From positions 1 through 64,000 of the forward strand of contig NZ_JAOEBG010000027.1 of the NCBI RefSeq assembly GCF_029836165.1: a stretch of DNA of 64,000 nucleotides, written 5' to 3'. A program made the position numbers and the translations under genes. The DNA is from Pseudomonas sp. GD04091 (lineage in GTDB: Bacteria; Pseudomonadota; Gammaproteobacteria; Pseudomonadales; Pseudomonadaceae). The notes under the pieces are model-generated. The model saw nothing but the letters and a program-made list of their open reading frames with translations. It was not told the DNA's origin and made no database searches. Shown in pieces: positions 44,827-52,365 of the stretch. Numbering within the stretch: position 1 is the first letter of the stretch; each line of letters opens with the position of its first letter.

Positions 44827-45336
44827 CTAGATCAGCCCATGCTCGGCGAACGATGCCGTTTCGTTGCCCGCAACGATGATGTGATCGAGCACGCGCACGT
44901 CCACCAGACCCAACGCTTCCTTGAGCCGCTGGGTCAGCGCCCGGTCAGCCGCGCTCGGCTCGGGGTTTCCGCTCGGATGGTTGTGCGAAACGACGACCGC
45001 CGCCGCATTGAGCCGCAGCGCCTCCTTGACCACTTCGCGCGGATACACCGACGCACCGTCAATAGTGCCGTGGAACATCTCCCTGTATTCGATCAGACGA
45101 TGGCGCGTATCCATGAACAGCACTACGAACACCTCATGCTCGAAGCTGGCCAACTTTGTACGCAAGTATTCCTTGACCGCCGCCGGCGAAGTGAACTCTG
45201 CTCCGCGCCGCATTTTCCGGTCAATGACCTGGCGCGCAGCTTCCAGAATGTCGTCGGCCGATGCCGGTAGATAGCGCCCGTGCGCGTCGCGCACCAGCAG
45301 ACAGGAATCGAACGAGGGAAAGGACAGTTGCGACAT
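44827..45336 (-). CDS. radC: RadC-family JAB-domain protein
   Basis: The 169-residue protein has the RadC/JAB metalloprotease-like fold with the full JAMM motif (EVFVVLFMD, then VVVSHNHPSGNPEPSAAD). ICE-borne RadC proteins are common near the integrase in Tn4371-like elements; their role is unproven despite the DNA-repair name. The gene has its own terminator and a 351-bp upstream gap (45337-45687) holding repeat copy C. Confidence 0.92.
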   Translation of the reverse strand: MSQLSFPSFDSCLLVRDAHGRYLPASADDILEAARQVIDRKMRRGAEFTSPAAVKEYLRTKLASFEHEVFVVLFMDTRHRLIEYREMFHGTIDGASVYPREVVKEALRLNAAAVVVSHNHPSGNPEPSAADRALTQRLKEALGLVDVRVLDHIIVAGNETASFAEHGLI

Positions 45337-45535
45337 GATCGTGCTCCGGTTGCTCGGGCGGAATTGCCCGGAACCGGCGGCAGCACGGCGCAGCGCAAGC
45401 AGTCAGGGGTCGCAGACGGCCGCCAGGACGCAAGCGCGCATGGCGCGCGCCGCCCTTGACGGCGAGAACGCCGTGATACGGTGAAGGGAACAGCAAGACC
45501 GCCCACACCCGCCCACTGCACAGAGTCGATTTTTG

Positions 45536-45552
45536 GCAAGCGGAGCGCGCAG
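45536..45552 (+). repeat. Dispersed backbone repeat, copy C
   Basis: GCAAGCGGAGCGCGCAG is identical to copy A at 37288. It is followed by GGCCCG...GAGCCGGGACGGAGGCGTCAGTGATGGAAG, very like the sequence after copy B. It lies 200 bases upstream of the radC start, in a gap with no supported gene. Confidence 0.65.
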
Positions 45553-45687
45553 GCCCGGATCAACGAGCCGGGACGGAGGCGTCAGTGATGGAAGCCCGAC
45601 AGGGGCGAGACTCGCGCAGCGAAGCTCGATGCGCAGCACGACAGCGCGACGGCGGCACGCCGGGACGCCCGACTGCTTGGGACAGGA

Positions 45688-46752
45688 CTACTCGTTGTCC
45701 GTCTTGCGCTGCTCGATTTGCAACTGCGCCCGTTGCGTTGCCTGTTGCAGCCGCTCCACCAGCACGCCCCTCGGCGGCAAGGCGGTCAGATACTCGGCAA
45801 CGTGGATGCCGGACTTGTCCAGCTCCAGCAATTCGATCTGCTCGCGCTTCTTGCCGGTGCAAAGGATGATCCCGAGCGGCGAGGCTTCCTCCGGCTCCCG
45901 TTCGTGCTTGTCTAGCCACCGAAGGTAAAGCTCCATCTGCCCTTTGTAGGCCGCCTTGAAGTCACCTACCTTCAACTCCACCGCAACCAGCCGCCGCAGC
46001 TTGCGGTTGTAGAACAGAAGGTCAAGGTGGAAATCCTCGTCGTCGATCGGAATGCGCTTCTGCCGGGCGACGAATGAGAAGCCCGCGCCCAGCTCCAGCA
46101 GGAAGGACTCCATTTCACGGATGATCGCCGCTTCCAAGTCGCCTTCCTGCCAAGTGTCCCGCAGGCCCAGGAAGTCGAGGATGTACGGGTCGCGCATGAC
46201 CAGGGCCGGCGACATGCGCTGCGCATCGCGCAGGGTCGCCAACTCCTGCGCTATGGTTTCTTCCGGCTTTTGGGAAAGCGCCGTGCGCTCGTACAGCATC
46301 GAGTCGATACGCTCGCGCAGCGTCCGCACGCTCCAGCGTTGGGTGCTGGCCATCTGTGCGTAGTAGTCCCGCTGGAGCGGGTCTTTCAGCGGCATCAGGG
46401 CGATGAAGTGCGTCCAGCTCAATTCTCGTATCAGTGATACGAGAATTCGCTCGTCGGGGAAGGTGGCGGCGAACTGCACCATGCGGCGCAAGTTCTGCTC
46501 TGCAAAGCTGCTGCCGTACTCCTCCACCAACTGCGCAGCCAAGGTGGGCAGAACTTCCTTGCCGTAGGCGCCCCGGCGCCTGTCCAAGACCTGCGTGTGG
46601 ATGCGTTGGCCGATGCGCCAGTAGAGCATCGTAAGCTCGCTATTCACCGTCGAGGCGGCGCGCAAGCGCGCCGCCTCGATCAGTGCCCGAATGTCGCCCA
46701 GCAGCGCCGCGGGCGCTGCGAGCGATGCTGCTGATGGCCGGCGCCCGTTCAT
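45688..46752 (-). CDS. YhcG-like PDDEXK nuclease (DUF1016)
   Basis: The 354-residue protein has a DUF1016 N-terminal helical domain (LTMLYWRIGQRIHTQVL, then YGSSFAEQNLRRMVQFAATFPDERI and LSWTHFIALMPLKDPLQRDYYAQMA). The C-terminal PDDEXK nuclease domain has the acidic residue in FHLDLLFYNRKLRRLVAVELKVGDF. YhcG proteins are putative nucleases linked to defence and genome stability. Its start overlaps the integrase stop by ATGA, so it is made from the integrase message. Confidence 0.92.
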   Translation of the reverse strand: MNGRRPSAASLAAPAALLGDIRALIEAARLRAASTVNSELTMLYWRIGQRIHTQVLDRRRGAYGKEVLPTLAAQLVEEYGSSFAEQNLRRMVQFAATFPDERILVSLIRELSWTHFIALMPLKDPLQRDYYAQMASTQRWSVRTLRERIDSMLYERTALSQKPEETIAQELATLRDAQRMSPALVMRDPYILDFLGLRDTWQEGDLEAAIIREMESFLLELGAGFSFVARQKRIPIDDEDFHLDLLFYNRKLRRLVAVELKVGDFKAAYKGQMELYLRWLDKHEREPEEASPLGIILCTGKKREQIELLELDKSGIHVAEYLTALPPRGVLVERLQQATQRAQLQIEQRKTDNE

Positions 46753-47948
46753 GCCACCGCCTCCGCAAGCTGCCGCGCGCCCGTGATGGCTTGGCGGCGG
46801 CTGGCCACCAGCTCGGCCGCCTCGCGCACCGGCTTGTCCTCGGTGTGGACGTAGTGCATGAACATCGCCACGGTCTTGTGGCCCGTCAGCTTCATTCCCA
46901 CTTTGGTCGGCACACCGGAATTGGCAATGTCGGTGGTCGAGCGATGACGGATGCCGTGCGTGCCTACGTGCGGCACGCTGGCGGCCTTGAGCGTCCGGCA
47001 CCAGCCGCCATAGTGCTCGCCAAAGGTCAGGTGCTTGGCCGGGTCGTTCGGCGACGGCAGGACGTAAGGGCAGCCTTCCAGACGCGGCGCCGTCGAAAGC
47101 AGCCGATAGGCTTCCTCGCTCATGGGCTTGGAAATGCCGCCAACCTTGCTGTCGGGCCACACCACGCGCCGGTTCTCGAAGTCCAGCCAGCTCCATTCGA
47201 GCGGGCAGATTTCGGAGCGCCGCGCCGCAAACTCGAATTGCAGCCGGATCGCCAACGGGATGACGTAGTTCTCCAGCCCCTCCGCCTCCAGTTTCTCCAA
47301 CTGGCGGAAGATCCGCACCATTTCCTCGTCCACGATGAGCCGGGTTTCCTTGCCCGGCGGGTACATCGGGACGTGGCGGCACGGATTCGTGCCGTCCGGG
47401 CGGAAGCCCCAGACTTCGGCCAAGTTGAACATCTTGCGCAGCACGCCGAAGGTCTTGTTGGCCTCGGTCGGCTTGTAGGCCAGCTTTTCCATGAGCCCCG
47501 CAATGTCGGGCCGCTTCACGTCATGCACCTTCTTGCGGCCCAGCAGCGGGATGATGTTGCGGTCGATGACGCCCTGGTAGCCGTCCTGCGTGCTGACCTT
47601 GTTGCGCTTCTTGGAGTAGTCCTCCATGAACTTTTTGCACAACTCGGCCATCGTGGGCGCCTTGCGCGCCTCGGCCTTGGCACCGCCGGGATCACCACCC
47701 CGGCGAACCTCGGCCAGCCAGTCCTGCGCTTTGACCCGCGCCTGTTCGACGGTTAGCTCCCCGTAGAGTCCCAGCGAGGGCTTGCGGGGCTGGCCAGAGT
47801 TCGTGCGGTACTGGAGCATGAACACCCGGCGTCCCGTCGAGGTAATCTTGCAAAGGAAGCCGGGCACGACGGTATCCCGTAGTTCGATGTCCTTCGCCTG
47901 GGGTTGCGCCGACTCTACGGCGGTCTTGGTGAGCTTGATCTTTGCCAT
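46749..47948 (-). CDS. int: Tyrosine-type integrase
   Basis: The 399-residue recombinase has an N-terminal DUF4102 arm-binding domain (DIELRDTVVPGFLCKITSTGRRVFMLQYR), a SAM-like core-binding domain, and a catalytic domain. In the catalytic domain Arg lies in EFAARRSEICPLEWSW, HxxR in VGTHGIRHRSTTDIAN, the second His in LTGHK, and the nucleophile Tyr in FMHYVHTEDKP. It should catalyse integration and excision at the flanking AACAAAAAA core. It is the outermost gene of the ICE, 175 bases from the right core. Confidence 0.96.
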   Translation of the reverse strand: MAKIKLTKTAVESAQPQAKDIELRDTVVPGFLCKITSTGRRVFMLQYRTNSGQPRKPSLGLYGELTVEQARVKAQDWLAEVRRGGDPGGAKAEARKAPTMAELCKKFMEDYSKKRNKVSTQDGYQGVIDRNIIPLLGRKKVHDVKRPDIAGLMEKLAYKPTEANKTFGVLRKMFNLAEVWGFRPDGTNPCRHVPMYPPGKETRLIVDEEMVRIFRQLEKLEAEGLENYVIPLAIRLQFEFAARRSEICPLEWSWLDFENRRVVWPDSKVGGISKPMSEEAYRLLSTAPRLEGCPYVLPSPNDPAKHLTFGEHYGGWCRTLKAASVPHVGTHGIRHRSTTDIANSGVPTKVGMKLTGHKTVAMFMHYVHTEDKPVREAAELVASRRQAITGARQLAEAVA

Positions 47949-48122
47949 GATGACTCCTTGGAACGACCCGGATTCCAGGAGCCAGATAGGAGCGGCGCGA
48001 GGGAGAACCGGGTCAAGTTTCAGAAAGCACCGGCATATGATGGAAGCGCGTAAGCTATTGATAAACCTGCTGTATCGGGCTACGTCGCAGTCCAGCGAAC
48101 TACCGGGCTGGAGTCATCGTGA

Positions 48123-48131
48123 AACAAAAAA
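48123..48131. other. Candidate right attachment site (AACAAAAAA)
   Basis: The nine bases repeat the left site at 1138. The six A residues are the T-tract, on the minus strand, of the tRNA-Phe terminator. The element would thus have entered the terminator tail and rebuilt it, leaving the tRNA and its terminator intact. The 244-bp gap 47949-48193 holds this site, the terminator and the integrase promoter region. Confidence 0.5.
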
Positions 48132-48149
48132 CCCGCACTAGGCGGGTTT
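48126..48149 (-). terminator. Terminator of the tRNA-Phe gene
   Basis: On the minus strand AAACCCGC, loop CTAGT and GCGGGTTT are followed by more Ts, a standard intrinsic terminator 45 bases beyond the tRNA 3' end. Confidence 0.9.
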
Positions 48150-48193
48150 CTTGTGTCGCTTCGGGTAACTTTGCAACCACCAGAAGCTGAAGG

Positions 48194-48269
48194 TGGTGCC
48201 CAGAGACGGAGTCGAACCGCCGACACGAGGATTTTCAATCCTCTGCTCTACCGACTGAGCTATCTGGGC
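48194..48269 (-). tRNA. tRNA-Phe (anticodon GAA)
   Basis: The 76-nt gene folds into a full cloverleaf: acceptor arms GCCCAGA and TCTGGGC with encoded ACCA, D arm GCTC/GAGC, anticodon stem GAGGA/TCCTC with loop TTGAAAA, and T arm GGCGG-TTCGACT-CCGTC. The anticodon is GAA. It is intact and lies just outside the ICE. Confidence 0.98.
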
Positions 48270-48359
48270 GACGGGGCGAATTAAAAAGGTTTTCAGACCT
48301 TCCGTCAACGACTTTTTTGAAAATTTTCTAAATTAATTCCGTCGCTTACGTTTTTCGGC

Positions 48360-48632
48360 TCACTGCGAGGGTGGAACGTAGCCTTCGGCCTGGGCGTAGT
48401 CTTGGCCGGCGAAGAACTTGTCCATCTCGGCCTGGATGAACTTGCGGTCCTCGGCATTCATCATGTTCAGGCGCTTCTCGTTGATCAGCATGGTCTGGTG
48501 GTCCTGCCACTCCTTCCAGGCCTTCTGCGAGATGTGCTCGAAGATGTCCTGGCCCTTGGCGCCGGGGTAGGGCGGGCGGTCGAGGCCGGGGAGTTCTTCG
48601 TTGTACTTGCGGCACTTCACGGTGCGGGTCAT
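48360..48632 (-). CDS. yggX: Probable Fe(2+)-trafficking protein YggX
   Basis: The 90-residue protein is a typical YggX: MTRTVKCRKYNEELPGLDRPPYPGAKGQDIFEHISQKAWKEWQDHQTMLINEKRLNMM. YggX protects iron-sulfur proteins from oxidative damage and is thought to move iron. Its start overlaps the mutY stop, the usual mutY-yggX pairing, which fits with MutY being an iron-sulfur protein. Confidence 0.96.
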   Translation of the reverse strand: MTRTVKCRKYNEELPGLDRPPYPGAKGQDIFEHISQKAWKEWQDHQTMLINEKRLNMMNAEDRKFIQAEMDKFFAGQDYAQAEGYVPPSQ

Positions 48633-49696
48633 CGGGATTCTCCTGCAATCAGTTCGTCGGCCGCGCGTTGCAGCAGCTTCTTGACCGGGGCGGCGAGGCC
48701 CAGGCGCGGCGGGGTGGCGAGGTTATACCAGAGCCAGTCGGGCTCGGCCACGTGCGAGCCGACGGGTTCGACACGCACCAGCCAGGGCTCGATGGCCAGC
48801 TGGAAATGGCTGAAGGTGTGGGTCAGCCCCTCCAGGGCCTGGCGGCCGGTCAGGCGCAGGCCATGCTGGTAGGCGAGGTCTTCGAGCTGCTCGAGGCTGT
48901 CCAGCTCCGGCAGGCTCCACAGCCCGCCCCACAGGCCGGTGGAGGGGCGCCGATAGAGCAGGATCGCGCCTTCGTGGTTGGTCAGCAACGGCATCAGGGT
49001 CTTGCGCTGAGGCAGCGCCTTGCGCGGCTTGGGCTCGGGGTAACGGGTCTCTTCGCCGTGCAGGTGCGCTTCGCAGCCGCGCTGCAGCGGGCAGATCAGG
49101 CAGCTGGGCTTGCTGCGGGTACACAGCGTGGCGCCCATGTCCATCATTGCCTGGGTGTAGTGGTTGACCCGGGTCATCGGCATGAAGCGTTCGGCGGTGG
49201 CCCAGAGCTGGTTGGCCACTTTCGGCTCGCCGGGGTAGCCGGCCTGGGCGCTGAAGCGGGCCAGCACGCGTTTGACGTTGCCGTCGAGGATCGGCGCGCG
49301 GATGCCCATGCTGATGCTGGCGATGGCACCGGCGGTGGAGCGGCCGATGCCGGGCAGTTCGGTGAGCTGCTCGACGCTGCGCGGAAACTCGCCGCCATGC
49401 TGCTCGACGACGATCTTCGCGGCTTTCTGCAGGTTGCGGGCGCGGGTGTAGTAGCCCAGGCCCGTCCACAGGTGCAGCACTTCGTCTTCCGGCGCCTCGG
49501 CCAGGGCCTGCACGGTCGGCAGCGCCTGCATGAAGCGGTCGAAATAGTTGAGCACGGTGCTCACCTGGGTCTGCTGCAGCATGATTTCGGAGACCCACAC
49601 CCGATACGGGGTGATGCCCTGTTGCCAGGGCAGGTCATGCCGGCCGTGCTGGTCGTACCACTCCAGCACGGCGCAGGAGAACTGCTGAGGGGTCAT
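48629..49696 (-). CDS. mutY: Adenine DNA glycosylase MutY
   Basis: The 355-residue glycosylase has LPWQQGITPYRVWVSEIMLQQTQV at the N-terminus, the helix-hairpin-helix LPGIGRSTAGAIASI, the catalytic Asp region, and a 4Fe-4S loop C-x6-C-x2-C-x5-C (CTRSKPSCLICPLQRGC). A NUDIX-like C-terminal domain follows. It removes adenine mispaired with 8-oxoguanine. It overlaps asmA upstream and yggX downstream. Confidence 0.97.
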   Translation of the reverse strand: MTPQQFSCAVLEWYDQHGRHDLPWQQGITPYRVWVSEIMLQQTQVSTVLNYFDRFMQALPTVQALAEAPEDEVLHLWTGLGYYTRARNLQKAAKIVVEQHGGEFPRSVEQLTELPGIGRSTAGAIASISMGIRAPILDGNVKRVLARFSAQAGYPGEPKVANQLWATAERFMPMTRVNHYTQAMMDMGATLCTRSKPSCLICPLQRGCEAHLHGEETRYPEPKPRKALPQRKTLMPLLTNHEGAILLYRRPSTGLWGGLWSLPELDSLEQLEDLAYQHGLRLTGRQALEGLTHTFSHFQLAIEPWLVRVEPVGSHVAEPDWLWYNLATPPRLGLAAPVKKLLQRAADELIAGESR

Positions 49697-51942
49697 CGCT
49701 TGAACAGCCCCTTGAGCGCATCCTTGAGTTCCGGGCTCACCTTGTCTCCGAGTTTTTCTTCGAGCTTTTCATCGATCTTGTCCTTCAAGCGGTTGCCGGC
49801 CAGCTTGGCCGCGACCTTGCCCAGGCCGTCCTGGTCCAGGCGGCAGGCCTTGGCGCCCAGTTCCAGCGGGCCACGGCAGCGCAGCGGCACTTCGACGCCG
49901 ACATAGCGCTCGTTGACCTGGCAGGCCGGGTCGGGCATGGCGCGCTGGTCGCCTTCGACGATCACGCCGACGTTGTAGTCCATGCCCAGCACGCGCAGGT
50001 CGAGGTCGCCATGGCCGTTGACGGTCAGGCCGGGGATACGCGCCTTGAGGTCGGGGTTGCTGGCCACGCCGTTACGCAACACCAGGCTGCCGCGCAGTTC
50101 CTGGAAGGGTGTGTCCTTGCCTCGTGGCTCGCCGCTGAGCTGCTTGCGGTTGAGGGTGGCGATGGCCTGGCACAGCTGCTGCTCGAGGTTGGCGTTGACC
50201 AGCACACCGTCGCTGATGGTGAAGCTGGCGTTGCCGTTGAGCGTATCGACCAGGGCCTTCTGGCTGTTGCCGGTGGCGGTGAGGTCGCTGTTCAGGGTCA
50301 GCAGGCCCTTCACGGGCGGCGCCTGATCCGGGCTTTCGCGCTTGATGAAATGCTCCACCGGCACGCGATTGATCTTGGTGTTCACGCCGATCTGCGGCAC
50401 GGCGGGACGCACGTCGACGGTGCCCTTGGCTTCGAAGGTGCCGTTGTACAGGCCGCCGCGCAGAGTCTGCAGGGTGATCAGGCCACCCTGGCCGGTCGCG
50501 GTGAGCTGGGCGTCGCTGATGGGCAGCTTGTCCAGCGTCAGGGCGCCGAACGACAGGTCGGCCTGCAGGTCGAGGGCGCGCAGGCGATCCACCGGCAGCA
50601 GCTTGTCGTTGCTCCAGGCCACCTGGGTCGGCGCGTTGGGCAGCGGCGTGGAGCCCGCGCCGGCGACGGCGGCGGCCTCTTGCTGCTTGACCTCGGCCTG
50701 GCGCGCCGCCGTGGCGCCCTTGGCTTGCTCGCTCTTGGCCGGGAAGTAGCGATCGGCGTCGAACGTGTCGCCTTTGAGGCGCACGCGCAGGGCTTGCTTG
50801 GCGAAGTCTTCGACGGCCACGCGGCCACTGAAGGTGCTGTCGTCCAGTTTCACGGCCAGGTCTTCCAGCGCCAGGCTGTTCTGTGTGCCCTGCAGTCGGG
50901 TGACCAGCTCCAGCTTCTTGAACGCGGCCGGGTCGGCGGTGGTTGGCAGCGGATGGCCGACACCGTCGAGGAAGGTACGCAGGTCGAACTGGGCGATGGA
51001 CAGGGCGCCACTGACCTGCGCAGCCTTGTCCAGGTCACGCACGTTCAGTTCGCCCAGGGCGCGCAACTGGTTGGCGGAGACTTTCAGGCCGCTCCAGGAG
51101 GCGACGTTGGCGGCCAGGTCGACCAGCACCTGGCCCTGAGCGGCGAAGGTCATGGTCTTGCCGGCCAGTGGCTCGCCCGAAGTCTCGCCGGACAGGCGCA
51201 TGTCTTCGAGGTTGTAGCGCTTGAGCTTGCGGTCCAAGCGCAGCTCGCCGGTGAGCTCGGTGCGCGCCTTCATGTTCGGCTGGCTGGCGCTGAGGAACGC
51301 GCTGGCCTTGAGCGGGATGTTCGCGCCTTCGTGCACGGGGCCGGTGCTCAGCTGGATGCTTTCGGCGCTGTAGGTCTTGCCGACTTGCTCGTCGGTGTAC
51401 AGCACGCGGGCGTTGTTCACGGTCAGGCTGTCGATGTCCAGCTTGACCGAACGCTCGTTGCCTTGCGGCTTGGCCGGCTCGCCAGCGGGCGTTTGCGCCG
51501 GTGTGGCGGCGGGCGCGGTGGCGACGGCCGGATCCGGCAGTGGCTTGCCGATGTCTTCCCAGTTGCCGTGGCCGTTGGCGTCACGGGTCAGCGTGAGGTT
51601 CAGGCCCTCGACCCGCACGTCGCTCATCTGCACCTCGCGGCGCAGCAGCGGCAGCACGCGCACCGACAGGCCGAGCATCTGCAGGTCGGCGAAGGGCACC
51701 TTGGGGTTGTTCAGGGTGGCGATGCTCGCCTCGTGCAGCTCCAGGCCCAGCCAGGGGAACAGGCTCCAGCCGATGTCGCCGTTGAGGGTCAGCTCGACGT
51801 GGGCCTTGTCGCGGGCCAGCTGGCGGATTTCGTCTTTGTAGTCGTTGGGATCGAAGAGGTGGGTCAGGGCGAAGCCCAGCGCCACGATGATCAGCAACAA
51901 CCCGAGAAGCCCCAGCCCCAGGATTTTGCCGAACGCTTTCAT
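49693..51942 (-). CDS. AsmA family protein
   Basis: The 749-residue protein has an N-terminal membrane anchor (ILGLGLLGLLLIIVALGFALTHLFD) and the AsmA fold with repeated beta-rich segments (VELTLNGDIGWSLFPWLGLELHEASIATLNNPKVPFADLQ). An AsmA C-terminal domain ends in LDLRVLGMDYNVGVIVEGDQ. AsmA-like proteins are bridge-type proteins thought to move phospholipids to the outer membrane. It is the first gene of the asmA-mutY-yggX unit. Confidence 0.94.
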   Translation of the reverse strand: MKAFGKILGLGLLGLLLIIVALGFALTHLFDPNDYKDEIRQLARDKAHVELTLNGDIGWSLFPWLGLELHEASIATLNNPKVPFADLQMLGLSVRVLPLLRREVQMSDVRVEGLNLTLTRDANGHGNWEDIGKPLPDPAVATAPAATPAQTPAGEPAKPQGNERSVKLDIDSLTVNNARVLYTDEQVGKTYSAESIQLSTGPVHEGANIPLKASAFLSASQPNMKARTELTGELRLDRKLKRYNLEDMRLSGETSGEPLAGKTMTFAAQGQVLVDLAANVASWSGLKVSANQLRALGELNVRDLDKAAQVSGALSIAQFDLRTFLDGVGHPLPTTADPAAFKKLELVTRLQGTQNSLALEDLAVKLDDSTFSGRVAVEDFAKQALRVRLKGDTFDADRYFPAKSEQAKGATAARQAEVKQQEAAAVAGAGSTPLPNAPTQVAWSNDKLLPVDRLRALDLQADLSFGALTLDKLPISDAQLTATGQGGLITLQTLRGGLYNGTFEAKGTVDVRPAVPQIGVNTKINRVPVEHFIKRESPDQAPPVKGLLTLNSDLTATGNSQKALVDTLNGNASFTISDGVLVNANLEQQLCQAIATLNRKQLSGEPRGKDTPFQELRGSLVLRNGVASNPDLKARIPGLTVNGHGDLDLRVLGMDYNVGVIVEGDQRAMPDPACQVNERYVGVEVPLRCRGPLELGAKACRLDQDGLGKVAAKLAGNRLKDKIDEKLEEKLGDKVSPELKDALKGLFKR

Positions 51943-52068
51943 GGGCGAGTCCTTGTAGTCCGATTGTGAAATTCAGCGGCGAGTATAACGCCGCGGCACC
52001 TGGCTCTGCGTATCCGACATTTCGACAGTGGCAATGACGACAGTTCATTTATTGCCTGTCCGGGCCTC

Positions 52069-52150
52069 ATCGCCGGCAAGCCGGCTCCCACATCGACCGC
52101 GCTGGCCTCAAGACTTGCGCTGTCCTTGTGGGAGCCGGCTTGCCGGCGAT
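52069..52150. repeat. REP-type inverted pair between asmA and the MFS gene
   Basis: Perfect 24-bp arms (ATCGCCGGCAAGCCGGCTCC... and complement) face each other across 34 bases. This is the Pseudomonas repetitive extragenic palindrome arrangement. The rest of the 423-bp gap 51943-52365 holds promoter space for two divergent genes and no open frame. Confidence 0.85.
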
Positions 52151-52365
52151 GCAGGCGCCACCGATACCGGATTGATCGTTTCAGTTGACGAAAAAAACAC
52201 GATATCAGATTGCTTTCATGTCATCGGCTGCTGGTAATCTTGCGCCGCCCGTGGAGCCTCCGCGACCCATTGTCGCGGGGTGTCGCCCGAAGCGGCCGGG
52301 CTGCCTTGCGTGCAGCCATACAGAGCCCTCCGCGAGCATCGCCCACCTACAAGAAGGATCAATCC

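Larger units (their letters stand above)
1138..48131. mobile_element. Tn4371-family-like integrative and conjugative element, about 47 kb
   Basis: The segment contains a tyrosine integrase at its right end, a complete trbBCDEJLFGI set with traG, a DUF3363-type relaxase, TraF, RepA, ParA, a long ParB and RadC. This gene set and order is typical of Tn4371-family ICEs. The outer boundaries are inferred from a 9-bp direct repeat, AACAAAAAA, present just left of the trb unit and just right of the integrase. Everything to the left (ppk2) and right (tRNA-Phe, yggX, mutY, his genes) looks like normal Pseudomonas chromosome. The exact ends are less certain than the presence of the element. Confidence 0.85.

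Noticed and set aside
50011..51969. A 650-codon plus-strand frame opposite the AsmA gene
   Set aside because: The minus-strand AsmA protein has clear signal-anchor and domain patterns; the antisense frame shows only low-complexity sequence.
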